From Vicia villosa (lineage: Eukaryota > Streptophyta > Magnoliopsida > Fabales > Fabaceae), in assembly GCF_029867415.1 (NCBI RefSeq), contig NC_081184.1, positions 112,489,476-112,553,475 of the forward strand: DNA of 64,000 nucleotides, written 5' to 3'. The notes below the pieces were generated by a model. It had not been told where the DNA came from and made no database searches. It saw nothing but the letters and a program-made list of their open reading frames with translations. Of this stretch, positions 1 through 8,370 are shown in pieces. Each line of letters opens with the position of its first letter. Within the stretch, counting starts at the first letter, position 1. Position numbers and translations under genes: made by a program.

Positions 1-378
1 CAGTAAATCATTTTTAACTGGGCCTCTAATAGAGTGTAAGTCCCAAAAACCTTCTCTTCTTAGTTTGTTTTCAAAACTGTATTTTCAAAATCTTCTTTCT
101 GTTTTCAAAAACATTCTTCTGGTATTTGAAGGGCATTATTCCCGGTGAAACTCTTCAGATACCTATGTGACCTTTGTCCATCTTCACTTCTTCTGTTTTT
201 CAAAAACCATTAACTGTTTATCATATACATTCAACTGTTATCAACAAAAACAACAAAAATTACTGTTGAGGCTCTGTACATACTTCTTCAATGGCCTCCA
301 CTCCATCCAGGTTAGGCTTTACAAGCTTTCAATTTACAGTCTTTATTTAAATTACTGTCAAATATAAACTGTGCATAT
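1..378 (+). mobile_element. Tat/Ogre-type LTR, left part, cut by element A
   Basis: This stretch continues at 9575 once copia element A and its duplicated CATAT target are removed. It carries the motif TTCCCGGTGAA near 140, which recurs at about 9663, 9723, 9795 and 12320 in the flanking Ty3 sequence, so both sides belong to the same element. The LTR start is not visible and probably lies left of the window. No gene is seen; the 66-aa reading frame at 167-367 has no recognisable motif. Confidence 0.6.
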
Positions 379-962
379 TGTTAGAACAAGATTTGTTCTT
401 ATCAATTATCTTAGTTTTGATGATAACAATAATATGAATTTTGCTTAAGATAATATGGTACTCTAATCCAATGCAATTTCCCTTTCAGGAAATATATATA
501 AAGAGTACGCATAATTCAGCGCTCAGAAGTTGTGTCTCAAATGGTTCAGCATGCAACATCAGAACATGGTCTGGCAAGACATCAGAAAATGGTCGAAGCA
601 GAATCAGAACATGGGTCTATGGAAGCATCAGAAGAACATGAGATCAGAAGCACTGAAGATCAGAAGATGGTATCACGCAACAGAAGCACTTCAAGATCAG
701 AAGATCAGAAGATGCTATGCACCAAGCTGTTTTGACTCTGATGATATTCAAACGTCGTATTCACAAACATCAGATCAGAAGGAAGTACAGGTGGCAGACT
801 ACGCTGACTGACAAAAGGAACGTTAAAGCTACTAAAGGCAACGTCAGTAGACACAGCGTGAACAAGGCTCGAGGTAGTTGACAAAAGCGTATAACATTAA
901 ATGCAATGCTGTACGGAACACGCAAAGCATTAAATGCACTCAACGGTCATCTTCTCAACGCC

Positions 963-970
963 TATAAATA
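963..970 (+). promoter_or_regulatory. TATA box of the 5' LTR promoter
   Basis: TATAAATA lies 615 bp before the LTR end. Transcription would be expected to start about 30 bp downstream, giving a leader of roughly 580 nt before the primer site. The same box recurs in the 3' LTR at 8955-8962. Confidence 0.7.
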
Positions 971-1196
971 TGAAGTTCTGATGAGAAGCAAGGTTACCAA
1001 TTCTTAACAACTCTGAACGAAAATAAACTTGCTGAAACGCTATTCAATCAAAGCTCAGAATCTTCATCAACTCACTACATTGCTGTTGTAATATCTTAGT
1101 GAGATTAAGCTTAAACGTTAAGAGAAATATCACAGTTGTGATTATCGCTTTTAAGAAGCATTTGTAATACTCTTAGAATTACATTAAGTTGTAAGG

Positions 1197-1381
1197 AACT
1201 AGAGTGATCGTGTGATCAGTATACTCTAGGAAGTCTTAGCAGTTGGCTGAGCAGTTTGTAACTAGAGTGATCAGGTTGATCAGTAGACTCTAGAAAAGTC
1301 TTAGAAGTTGTCTAAGCAGTTGTTCCTGGAGTGATCAGTGTGTGATCAGAAGACTCTGGAAGACTTAGTTGCGGACTAAGT
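1197..1381 (+). repeat. Three tandem 63-64-bp hairpin repeats in the LTR leader
   Basis: Units begin near 1199, 1262 and 1326. Each holds two inverted repeats: an outer pair of the CTAGAGT/ACTCTAG type enclosing GATC...GATC, then a second pair of the CTTAG/CTAAG type. The third unit has compensating or tolerated changes (CTGGAGT). They lie downstream of the TATA box and so would be in the RNA leader. The array is repeated in the 3' LTR (9189-9373). Confidence 0.85.
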
Positions 1382-1579
1382 GGAAAGCCATTGTAATCCG
1401 TGCGATTAGTGGATTAAATCCTCAGGTTGAGGTAAATCATCTCTGCGGGGGTGGACTGGAGTAGCTTCGTTAACAGCGAACCAGGATAAAAATAATTGTG
1501 CAATTTATTTTTATCGTCCAAGATTTAAAGTCACACTTATTCAATCCCCCCCTTTCTAAGTGTTTTTCTATCCTTCAAT

Positions 1580-1591
1580 TGGCATCAGAGC
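1580..1591 (+). other. Primer-binding site, initiator tRNA-Met type
   Basis: TGGCATCAGAGC starts 2 nt after the LTR end. It matches the usual plant copia site TGGTATCAGAGC with one change (T to C at the fourth base). Element B has the same variant with the same 2-nt spacing (40959-40970). Confidence 0.9.
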
Positions 1592-1664
1592 GCCGGTTCT
1601 AAGGTGCAAGCACTTAACCGTGTTTAGAAAAGATTCAGGAAGAGAAAAACGCTTCATTTAAAAG

Positions 1665-3578
1665 ATGGCTGGTGAAACTCCGACAAATCCACCTGCATCT
1701 ACATCTGGCTCTGCTGAGCAATACAACGGTAACAATGGTTATACAAGACCGCCGGTATTTGAGGGTGAAAACTTTGAATACTGGAAAGATAAACTGGAAA
1801 GTTACTTTCTTGGTCTAGATGGTGATCTATGGGATCTTCTGATGGATGGTTACAAACATCCAGTAAATGCCAGTGGCGTAAAGCTGACAAGGCAAGAAAT
1901 GAATGATGATCAAAAGAAGCATTTCAGGAATCATCATAAATGCAGAATTGTTTTGCTGAATGCTATTTCTCATGTTGAGTATGAGAAAATATCAAACAGG
2001 GAAACAACCTATGATATATATGAGTCCTTGAAAATGACTCATGAAGGAAATGCTCAAGTCAAGGAGACAAAAGCTCTTGCCTTAATCCAGAAGTATGAAG
2101 CCTTCAAGATGGAGGATGATGAAGACATTGAAAAGATGTTTTCGAGATTTCAAACTCTGACTGCTGGATTGAGAGTTCTTGACAAAGGATACACCAAGGC
2201 TGATCATGTAAAGAAGATCATCAGAAGCTTACCCAGAAGATGGGGTCCGATGGTGACTGCATTCAAGATTGCGAAGAATCTGAATGAAGTTTCTCTGGAA
2301 GAGCTTATCAGTGCCTTGAGAAGTCAGGAAATAGAGCTGGACGCAGATGAGCCTCAAAAGAAAGGTAAGTCTATTGCATTAAAATCCAATATCAAGAAAT
2401 GCACTAACGCTTTTCAGGCTAGAGAAGAAGATCCTGAAGAATCAGAATCTGAAGAAGAAGATGAACTGTCCCTGATCTCCAGAAGGCTAAATCAACTCTG
2501 GAAGACCAAGCAAAGGAAGTTCAGAGGCTTCAGAAGTTCAAGGAAATTTGAACGTGGAGAATCTTCTGATGAAAGAAGATTTGACAAGAAGAAGGTCATG
2601 TGCTATGAATGCAATGAGCCTGGACACTACAAGAATGAATGTCCAAATCTTCAGAAGGAAAGTCCCAAGAAAAAGTTTCATAAGAAGAAAGGTCTTATGG
2701 CAACCTGGGATGAGTCAGAAGATGATTCAGAAGATGAGCAGGCCAACTGTGCGCTGATGGCGACAGAAGATGACGAATCAGAATCTACATCAGAATCAGA
2801 TTCTGAAGAGGTATTTTCTGAACTTACTAGAGATGAGTTAGTTTCCGGTCTAACTGAACTTCTGGAACTCAAGTCTCAGATTAGTCTCAAATACAAAAAG
2901 CTGAAAAAGCTATTTGAATTTGAAACAAAGAGGCTTGAGTTGGAAAATTCTGAATTGAAAGATAAACTTTTAAAATTATCCAATGATGTTGGATCTCCTT
3001 CTAATTCAGAAAAATCCACTCCTAGTCTAAACCATATTCTGAAAGAATATGATTTAAGTTTCAGGAAGTTCTTATCTAGAAGTATTGGCAGAAGTCAGCT
3101 AGCTTCTATGATATATGCCGTATCTGGAAACAAAAGAGTTGGCATTGGTTATGAGGGTGAAACCCCATACAAACTTGAACCTGTTGATGAAATGAAACTC
3201 ACATACAAGCCATTGTATGATCAGTTCAAGTATGGCCACTCTCATGATATTAGGCACACTTCACATGCACAAAGTTTTCACATAACACACACCAAGAAGC
3301 ATGTGACACAACCTAGGAAATATCATGAAACTCATATTAAAAATTATCATGCTGTTCCTCCTATTGCTTATAATGTCAAACCCAAGTTCAATCAGAACTT
3401 GAGAAAATCTAACAAGAAAGGACCCAAGAAAATGTGGGTACCTAAGGATAAGATTATTCCTATTGCAGATATCCTTGGCTGCAAGAAGGACAAAGCACAA
3501 CATGTCATGGTACCTGGACTCTGGATGCTCACGACACATGACAGGAAGAAGGTCTATGTTCCAAGACCTGGTGCTTAA
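1665..3578 (+). CDS. gag: gag polyprotein of element A
   Basis: A 637-aa capsid/nucleocapsid protein. ATG in a good context (AAAAGATGGCT), 87 bp after the LTR. The N-terminal half has the copia gag pattern: GENFEYWKDKLESYF near residue 35 and ALIQKYEAFKMEDDEDIEKMF near 140-160. A CCHC zinc knuckle CYECNEPGHYKNEC lies at residues 313-326, flanked by Lys- and Asp/Glu-rich stretches. The last ~39 codons (3463-3578) overlap pol, which is in the +1 frame; the gag frame reads through the bases that encode the protease DSG motif in the other frame. The same arrangement is seen in element B, so it is not a chance mutation. Intact, with no stop. Confidence 0.93.
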   Translation: MAGETPTNPPASTSGSAEQYNGNNGYTRPPVFEGENFEYWKDKLESYFLGLDGDLWDLLMDGYKHPVNASGVKLTRQEMNDDQKKHFRNHHKCRIVLLNAISHVEYEKISNRETTYDIYESLKMTHEGNAQVKETKALALIQKYEAFKMEDDEDIEKMFSRFQTLTAGLRVLDKGYTKADHVKKIIRSLPRRWGPMVTAFKIAKNLNEVSLEELISALRSQEIELDADEPQKKGKSIALKSNIKKCTNAFQAREEDPEESESEEEDELSLISRRLNQLWKTKQRKFRGFRSSRKFERGESSDERRFDKKKVMCYECNEPGHYKNECPNLQKESPKKKFHKKKGLMATWDESEDDSEDEQANCALMATEDDESESTSESDSEEVFSELTRDELVSGLTELLELKSQISLKYKKLKKLFEFETKRLELENSELKDKLLKLSNDVGSPSNSEKSTPSLNHILKEYDLSFRKFLSRSIGRSQLASMIYAVSGNKRVGIGYEGETPYKLEPVDEMKLTYKPLYDQFKYGHSHDIRHTSHAQSFHITHTKKHVTQPRKYHETHIKNYHAVPPIAYNVKPKFNQNLRKSNKKGPKKMWVPKDKIIPIADILGCKKDKAQHVMVPGLWMLTTHDRKKVYVPRPGA

Positions 3579-6500
3579 GTCTGGAGGAGAAGTCAAGTTT
3601 GGAGGAGATCAGAAGGGCAAGATAATTGGCTCTGGAACTATAAAGTCTGGTAACTCTCCTTCCATTTCTAATGTACTTCTTGTAGAAGGATTAACTCATA
3701 ACCTCTTATCTATCAGTCAATTAAGTGACAATGGTTATGATATAATCTTCAATCAAAAGTCCTGCAAGGCTGTAAATCAGAAGGATGGCTCAATCCTATT
3801 TACAGGCAAGAGGAAGAACAACATTTATAAGACAGATCTACAAGATCTTATGAGTCAGAAGGTGACTTGTCTTATGTCTGTTTCTGAAGAGCAATGGGTC
3901 TGGCACAGGAGATTAGGTCATGCTAGTTTGAGAAAGATCTCTCAGATTAACAAACTGAATCTTGTCAGAGGACTCCCTAATCTGAAATTCAAATCAGATG
4001 CTCTTTGTGAAGCATGTCAGAAGGGCAAGTTCTCCAAACCTGCATTCAAGTCTAAGAATGTTGTTTCTACCTCAAGGCCATTAGAACTCTTGCACATTGA
4101 TCTGTTTGGACCAGTCAAAACAGCATCTGTCAGAGGAAAGAAATATGGATTAGTCATCGTAGATGATTATAGTCGCTGGACGTGGGTAAAATTCTTGAAA
4201 CACAAGGATGAGACTCATTCAGTGTTCTTTGATTTCTGCATTCAGATTCAATCTGAAAAAGAGTGTAAAATCATAAAGGTCAGAAGTGATCATGGTGGTG
4301 AATTTGAGAACAGATCCTTTGAAGAGTTCTTCAAAGAAAATGGTATTGCCCATGATTTCTCTTGTCCTAGAACTCCACAACAAAATGGAGTTGTAGAGCG
4401 AAAGAATAGGACTCTGCAAGAAATGGCCAGAACCATGATCAATGAAACCAATATGGCTAAGCATTTCTGGGCAGAAGCAATAAACACTGCATGCTATATT
4501 CAGAATAGAATCTCTATCAGACCTATTCTAAATAAGACTCCCTATGAATTGTGGAAGAATAAAAAGCCCAACATTTCATATTTCCATCCTTTTGGATGTG
4601 TATGTTTTATTCTGAACACTAAAGATCATCTTGGTAAGTTTGATTCCAAAGCTCAAAAATGTTTTCTTCTTGGATATTCTGAACGCTCAAAAGGCTACAG
4701 AGTATACAATACTGAAACATTGATTGTGGAAGAATCAATCAATATCAGGTTTGATGATAAGCTTGGTTCTGAAAAACCAAAGCAGTTTGATAATTTTGCA
4801 GATTGCGATATTGACATATCAGAAGTTGTTGAGCCAAGAAGCAACGCATCAGAAGCAGAGCTTCTCAGAAGCAAAGAATCGGAAGATCAAGTATCAGCTT
4901 CTCTGGAGAATCTAAGCATTTCTGAAGAACCATCTGTCAGAAGATCATCCAGACTCATCTCTGGTCATTCAGAAGATGTCATTCTTGGAAAGAAGGATGA
5001 TCCAATCAGAACAAGAGCATTCCTTAAGAACAATGCAGACTGTCAATTAGGTCTTGTATCTTTGATCGAGCCAACTTCTGTTGATCATGCTCTAGAAGAT
5101 CCAGACTGGATAATTGCTATGCAAGAAGAACTGAATCAGTTTACAAGGAATGATGTTTGGGATCTTGTTCCTAGACCAGATGGATTCAATATAATTGGTA
5201 CAAAATGGGTCTTCAGAAACAAGCTCAGTGAGAAAGGTGAAGTGGTAAGAAACAAAGCCAGACTGGTGGCTCAGGGTTATAGTCAGCAAGAAGGGATTGA
5301 TTATACAGAAACCTTTGCACCAGTGGCCAGGTTAGAATCTATTCGTCTATTAATTTCTTTTGCCACTCAACATAACATCACTCTCTATCAAATGGATGTT
5401 AAGAGTGCCTTCTTAAATGGTTATATAGATGAAGAAGTTTATGTCCATCAACCTCCTGGTTTTGAAGACTCTATGTCTCCTAATCATGTTTTTAAACTAA
5501 AGAAATCATTGTATGGATTGAAACAGGCTCCCAGAGCTTGGTATGAACGCTTAAGTTCTTTTCTTCTGGATAATGGTTTCACTAGAGGAAAAGTGGACAC
5601 TACTCTCTTTTGTAAAACCTTTGAAAAGGATATTTTAATCTGTCAAATATATGTAGATGATATTATTTTTGGAACATCTAATGCTACACTTGGAAAGGAG
5701 TTTGCTAAGTCTATGCAGGCTGAGTTTGAAATGAGCATGATGGGAGAACTCAAGTATTTCCTTGGAATACAAATAAATCAAACATCAGAAGGAACGTATG
5801 TTCACCAAACCAAGTATGTGAAGGAACTTCTGAAGAAGTTTAATCTTCTGGACTGCAAAGAAGCCAAAACTCCTATGCATCCAACATGCATCCTAGGTAA
5901 GGATGAGGTAAGTAAGAAGGTAGATCAGAAGTTATACAGAGGTATGATTGGATCTCTTCTATATCTGACTGCTTCTAGACCTGACATTCTGTTCAGTGTT
6001 TGTTTGTGTGCTAGATTCCAATCAGATCCTAGAGAATCTCATTTAACTGCTGTTAAGAGAATTCTAAGGTATCTGAAAGGTACTACTAATGTTGGCTTAG
6101 TTTACAGAAAATCTAAAGAATACAACTTAGTAGGATTCTGCGATGCTGATTATGCTGGAAACAGAATTGAAAGAAAAAGTACTTCAGGAAGTTGCCAATT
6201 TCTTGGAAGTCATTTGATCTCCTGGTACAGCAAGAAGCAAGCAACTATTGCTCTATCAACCACAGAAGCAGAATATGTCGCGGCTGCTGGTTGTAGTACA
6301 CAGATGCTCTGGATGAAGAGTCAGTTAGAAGATTATCAGATATTTGAGAGTAACATTCCTATATTCTGTGATAATACTTCTGCTATATGTTTATCTAAAA
6401 ATCCTATTCTTCATTCAAAAGCTAAACATATTGAGATTAAACATCATTTCATAAGGGACTATGTTCAGAAGGGTGTTATATCTTTAAACTTTGTTGATAC

Positions 6501-6597
6501 AGACCATCAATGGGCTGATATCTTTACAAAACCCCTGGCTGAAGATAGGTTTAAATTCATTCTGAAGAACATCAGTATGGATCTATGCCCAGAATGA
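3403..6597 (+). CDS. pol: pol polyprotein of element A (protease, integrase, RT, RNase H)
   Basis: The frame is open from 3403 (after a TGA at 3400-3402) to TGA at 6595-6597; no ATG is needed if it is made by +1 frameshifting from gag. Counting residues from position 3463: protease WYLDSGCSRHM at about 16-26; integrase zinc motif (HRRLGH ... CEACQKGK) at about 148-190; integrase core with IVDDYSRWTW and the PQQNGVVERKNRTLQE glutamate; reverse transcriptase with YQMDVKSAFLNG and YVDD at 730-733; RNase H with CDADYAGN, STTEAEY and CDNTSAI. All catalytic motifs look intact. The end LCPE is shared with element B. Confidence 0.94.
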   Translation, partial: ENLTRKDPRKCGYLRIRLFLLQISLAARRTKHNMSWYLDSGCSRHMTGRRSMFQDLVLKSGGEVKFGGDQKGKIIGSGTIKSGNSPSISNVLLVEGLTHNLLSISQLSDNGYDIIFNQKSCKAVNQKDGSILFTGKRKNNIYKTDLQDLMSQKVTCLMSVSEEQWVWHRRLGHASLRKISQINKLNLVRGLPNLKFKSDALCEACQKGKFSKPAFKSKNVVSTSRPLELLHIDLFGPVKTASVRGKKYGLVIVDDYSRWTWVKFLKHKDETHSVFFDFCIQIQSEKECKIIKVRSDHGGEFENRSFEEFFKENGIAHDFSCPRTPQQNGVVERKNRTLQEMARTMINETNMAKHFWAEAINTACYIQNRISIRPILNKTPYELWKNKKPNISYFHPFGCVCFILNTKDHLGKFDSKAQKCFLLGYSERSKGYRVYNTETLIVEESINIRFDDKLGSEKPKQFDNFADCDIDISEVVEPRSNASEAELLRSKESEDQVSASLENLSISEEPSVRRSSRLISGHSEDVILGKKDDPIRTRAFLKNNADCQLGLVSLIEPTSVDHALEDPDWIIAMQEELNQFTRNDVWDLVPRPDGFNIIGTKWVFRNKLSEKGEVVRNKARLVAQGYSQQEGIDYTETFAPVARLESIRLLISFATQHNITLYQMDVKSAFLNGYIDEEVYVHQPPGFEDSMSPNHVFKLKKSLYGLKQAPRAWYERLSSFLLDNGFTRGKVDTTLFCKTFEKDILICQIYVDDIIFGTSNATLGKEFAKSMQAEFEMSMMGELKYFLGIQINQTSEGTYVHQTKYVKELLKKFNLLDCKEAKTPMHPTCILGKDEVSKKVDQKLYRGMIGSLLYLTASRPDILFSVCLCARFQSDPRESHLTAVKRILRYLKGTTNVGLVYRKSKEYNLVGFCDADYAGNRIERKSTSGSCQFLGSHLISWYSKKQATIALSTTEAEYVAAAGCSTQMLWMKSQLEDYQIFESNIPIFCDNTSAICLSKNPILHSKAKHIEIKHHFIRDYVQKGVISLNFVDTDHQWADIFTKPLAEDRFKFILKNISMDLCPE

Positions 6598-6969
6598 GAA
6601 GATGAGAAGTTCTTATATATGAGTATCTTCTGAAATGAAATGTGATTTTCCAATCAGAAGTTCTGATTGAAATCTTTTAGAAATTATGATTCGGTTATTA
6701 CTAACGTTTCATTGTCTAAGTTGATTCAGAACCTCTTTTAAAGCAAAACAGCTGTTACGTTTTATCTCGGGATGGTAAACCTGTAGTTACTATTCATGGA
6801 TAAACGCGCGTGCAGTTGAAGGGACACCGACCATAGGTAACTGTGCTAGTCACCTCATTTGTCTTTATTATCTCTCCTCACGTCACGTAACATTAAATGC
6901 TAGTCATCATTCGTTTCATTTTATTTCTTTTTAAATACTCTTCAATCTCTTCATCTTCACCTGCTGGGA
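6598..6969 (+). other. Spacer between pol and envelope-like remnant in element A
   Basis: No gene is seen. A TA-rich box TTTAAATA at 6930-6937 followed by a CT-rich stretch precedes the small ORF at 6970, in the position occupied in element B by TATTTAAA upstream of its envelope-like ORF. This may be a relic of an internal promoter. Confidence 0.35.
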
Positions 6970-7107
6970 ATGCTGTCTCTGGTAAAGATGGTGGAAGATC
7001 TGCATCAGAACCAAGTCTCCCTGACTCCTCGCCTGAAAGCCCGAGAAGCAGTCAATGAAGCGTTTCACTCCTTCATGGCATGCTGGCACAGACGTTGTCT
7101 TAGCTAG
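6970..7107 (+). pseudogene. 45-codon remnant of the envelope-like third ORF
   Basis: ATG to TAG, 45 aa. Its middle reads DLHQNQVSLTPRL and EAFHSFM, which lines up with LQQNQADLASRL and DEFKSFM near the C-terminus of the envelope-like region of element B (32386-33722). Element A therefore appears to have lost most of that region by deletion, leaving the coiled-coil end. The alignment is short and made by eye. Whether the remnant is translated is unknown. Confidence 0.55.
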
Positions 7108-7289
7108 GGTCCTAGGATTTGGTCTTTGTAGTTTTCTTTTCCTTGTTGCTTCTGCTTGTTAAACATAGGAATTTCTTGTAAACCTTTTTGATTATCAATG
7201 AAAAAGTTTCTTTGATTTACATTCCAGTGATTCTATTTGTCGTTTTTTTGCATCTGAATCTTTTTAAATATTCTTTTTGATGTTATGAC

Positions 7290-7305
7290 AAAAAGGGGGA
7301 GAAAG
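7290..7305 (+). other. Internal polypurine-tract-like site
   Basis: AAAAAGGGGGAGAAAG, about 1.07 kb before the 3' LTR, preceded by TTTTTGATGTTATGAC. The same sequence and context occurs in element B on the minus strand (near 32200-32227), so this second tract is conserved between two independently inserted copies. Confidence 0.6.
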
Positions 7306-7620
7306 ATAAATGATAAATGATTTGATTAATCTATCAGTTGCTGGGTAAAGGCTCCCACATATTCACTAACAAGAACTGCAAGTTCTATATGGTTTAAGTG
7401 TTTTGCAGGTACAGAGAAGTGAAGTGAATCTTCAGAAGCAAACACTAGAAGCAAAACCATAAGAAGCGTTATTCTGTAAAAGGAATAAGCTCTTGGAAAC
7501 TGAAGCAAGCTGAGTGCTGTCAAGCTTCAGAGATCAGAAGCAAGAAAGAAGAATGAATCAGAAGCACTGATAATAGAATTTGAATATCATTGTCTATCCT
7601 GTTCTGACAAAATTCTATTT

Positions 7621-7837
7621 GCTCTGATACATATAATGTTATGGCTCTGATACATTATTTGCTCTGATACATTATTTCAGCCTATACGGCTCTGATACAT
7701 ATAATGTGTTCAAACATACATTTTATGTTCTAACTCGTTCATGCTGACTTTTGTCGTTTAGTTTTTGTTCTGTAACATTTCAGGATGTAGAGATGCTCTG
7801 ATGATGCTCTGGTACATTCAACAATGTTCTGATACAA
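7621..7837 (+). repeat. Repeated primer-tRNA-like motif GCTCTGATAC
   Basis: GCTCTGATACAT occurs at 7621, 7644, 7661 and 7689, with variants at 7795, 7806 and 7826. The core equals the 3' acceptor strand of plant initiator tRNA-Met (known to end GCUCUGAUACCA) and pairs over 8-9 bases with the element's own primer site at 1580-1591. Element B has the same array in its 3' region. Confidence 0.7.
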
Positions 7838-7864
7838 ATCTAGCATGAAGTGATGTTGGTAGAC

Positions 7865-8135
7865 ATTCAAGTTCTGAAGCTATCCGAGGGAAGCAGAAAT
7901 CAGAAGATGTGAATGTTCTAAAAGATCCAGAAATTCAAGTTCTGAAGCTGTCCTGAATGGAAGCAGAAGTCAGAAGCTGTGAATGTTCTGAAGATCAAAG
8001 AAATTCAAAGTTCTGAAGCTGTCCCCGAGGGAAGCAGAAATCAGAAGATGTGAATGTTCTAAAAGATCCAGAAATTCAAGTTCTGAAGCTGTCCAATGGA
8101 AGCAGAAGTCAGAAGCTATGAATTTTCTAAAGACA
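7865..8135 (+). repeat. Four tandem 68-71-bp repeats
   Basis: Units begin with ATTCAAGTTCTGAAGCT near 7865, 7933, 8003 and 8074 and alternate two subtypes (GAAATCAGAAGATGTG and GAAGTCAGAAGCTGTG). No open frame runs through them. They lie in the 3' non-coding region. Confidence 0.75.
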
Positions 8136-8206
8136 AAAGCTTATATGATCGTCTCTACCGAAATAATCAGGGAAGTCTTTTATCAAAGTTCTTCGAGTAT
8201 TTATTT

Positions 8207-8370
8207 CAGGGGGAGATTATTTATCTCAGGGGGAGATTGTTAATCTCAGGGGGAGACATATTCATATGCTTATGCTATAGCTGTGTAATTTGTCTTTTGC
8301 CGTCTACTCTTTCTGATCGCAAATTCATATCATTTATATATGTTTTTGTCATCATCAAAAAGGGGGAGAT
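8207..8370 (+). other. Polypurine tract and three upstream copies
   Basis: The functional tract AAAAAGGGGGAGAT (8357-8370) abuts the 3' LTR. Three more CAGGGGGAGA blocks stand at 8207, 8227 and 8247 in a 20-bp ladder. Any of them might resist RNase H; only the last gives a correct LTR end. Confidence 0.75.

Larger units (their letters stand above)
379..1577 (+). repeat. 5' LTR of element A
   Basis: It starts TGTTAGAACAAG and ends TATCCTTCA, and is repeated at 8371-9569 at a constant offset of 7992 bp. It contains a TATA box (963-970), three hairpin-forming repeats in the transcribed part (1197-1381) and a C-run just before the end. Short reading frames inside (441-811) have no start context or motif and are not genes. 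Confidence 0.96.

Noticed and set aside
441..811. Overlapping reading frames of 66-93 aa in the element A LTR (and 8433-8803)
   Set aside because: They lie upstream of the LTR TATA box, overlap each other in three frames and come from a CAGAAG-rich repeat; no motif or start context.
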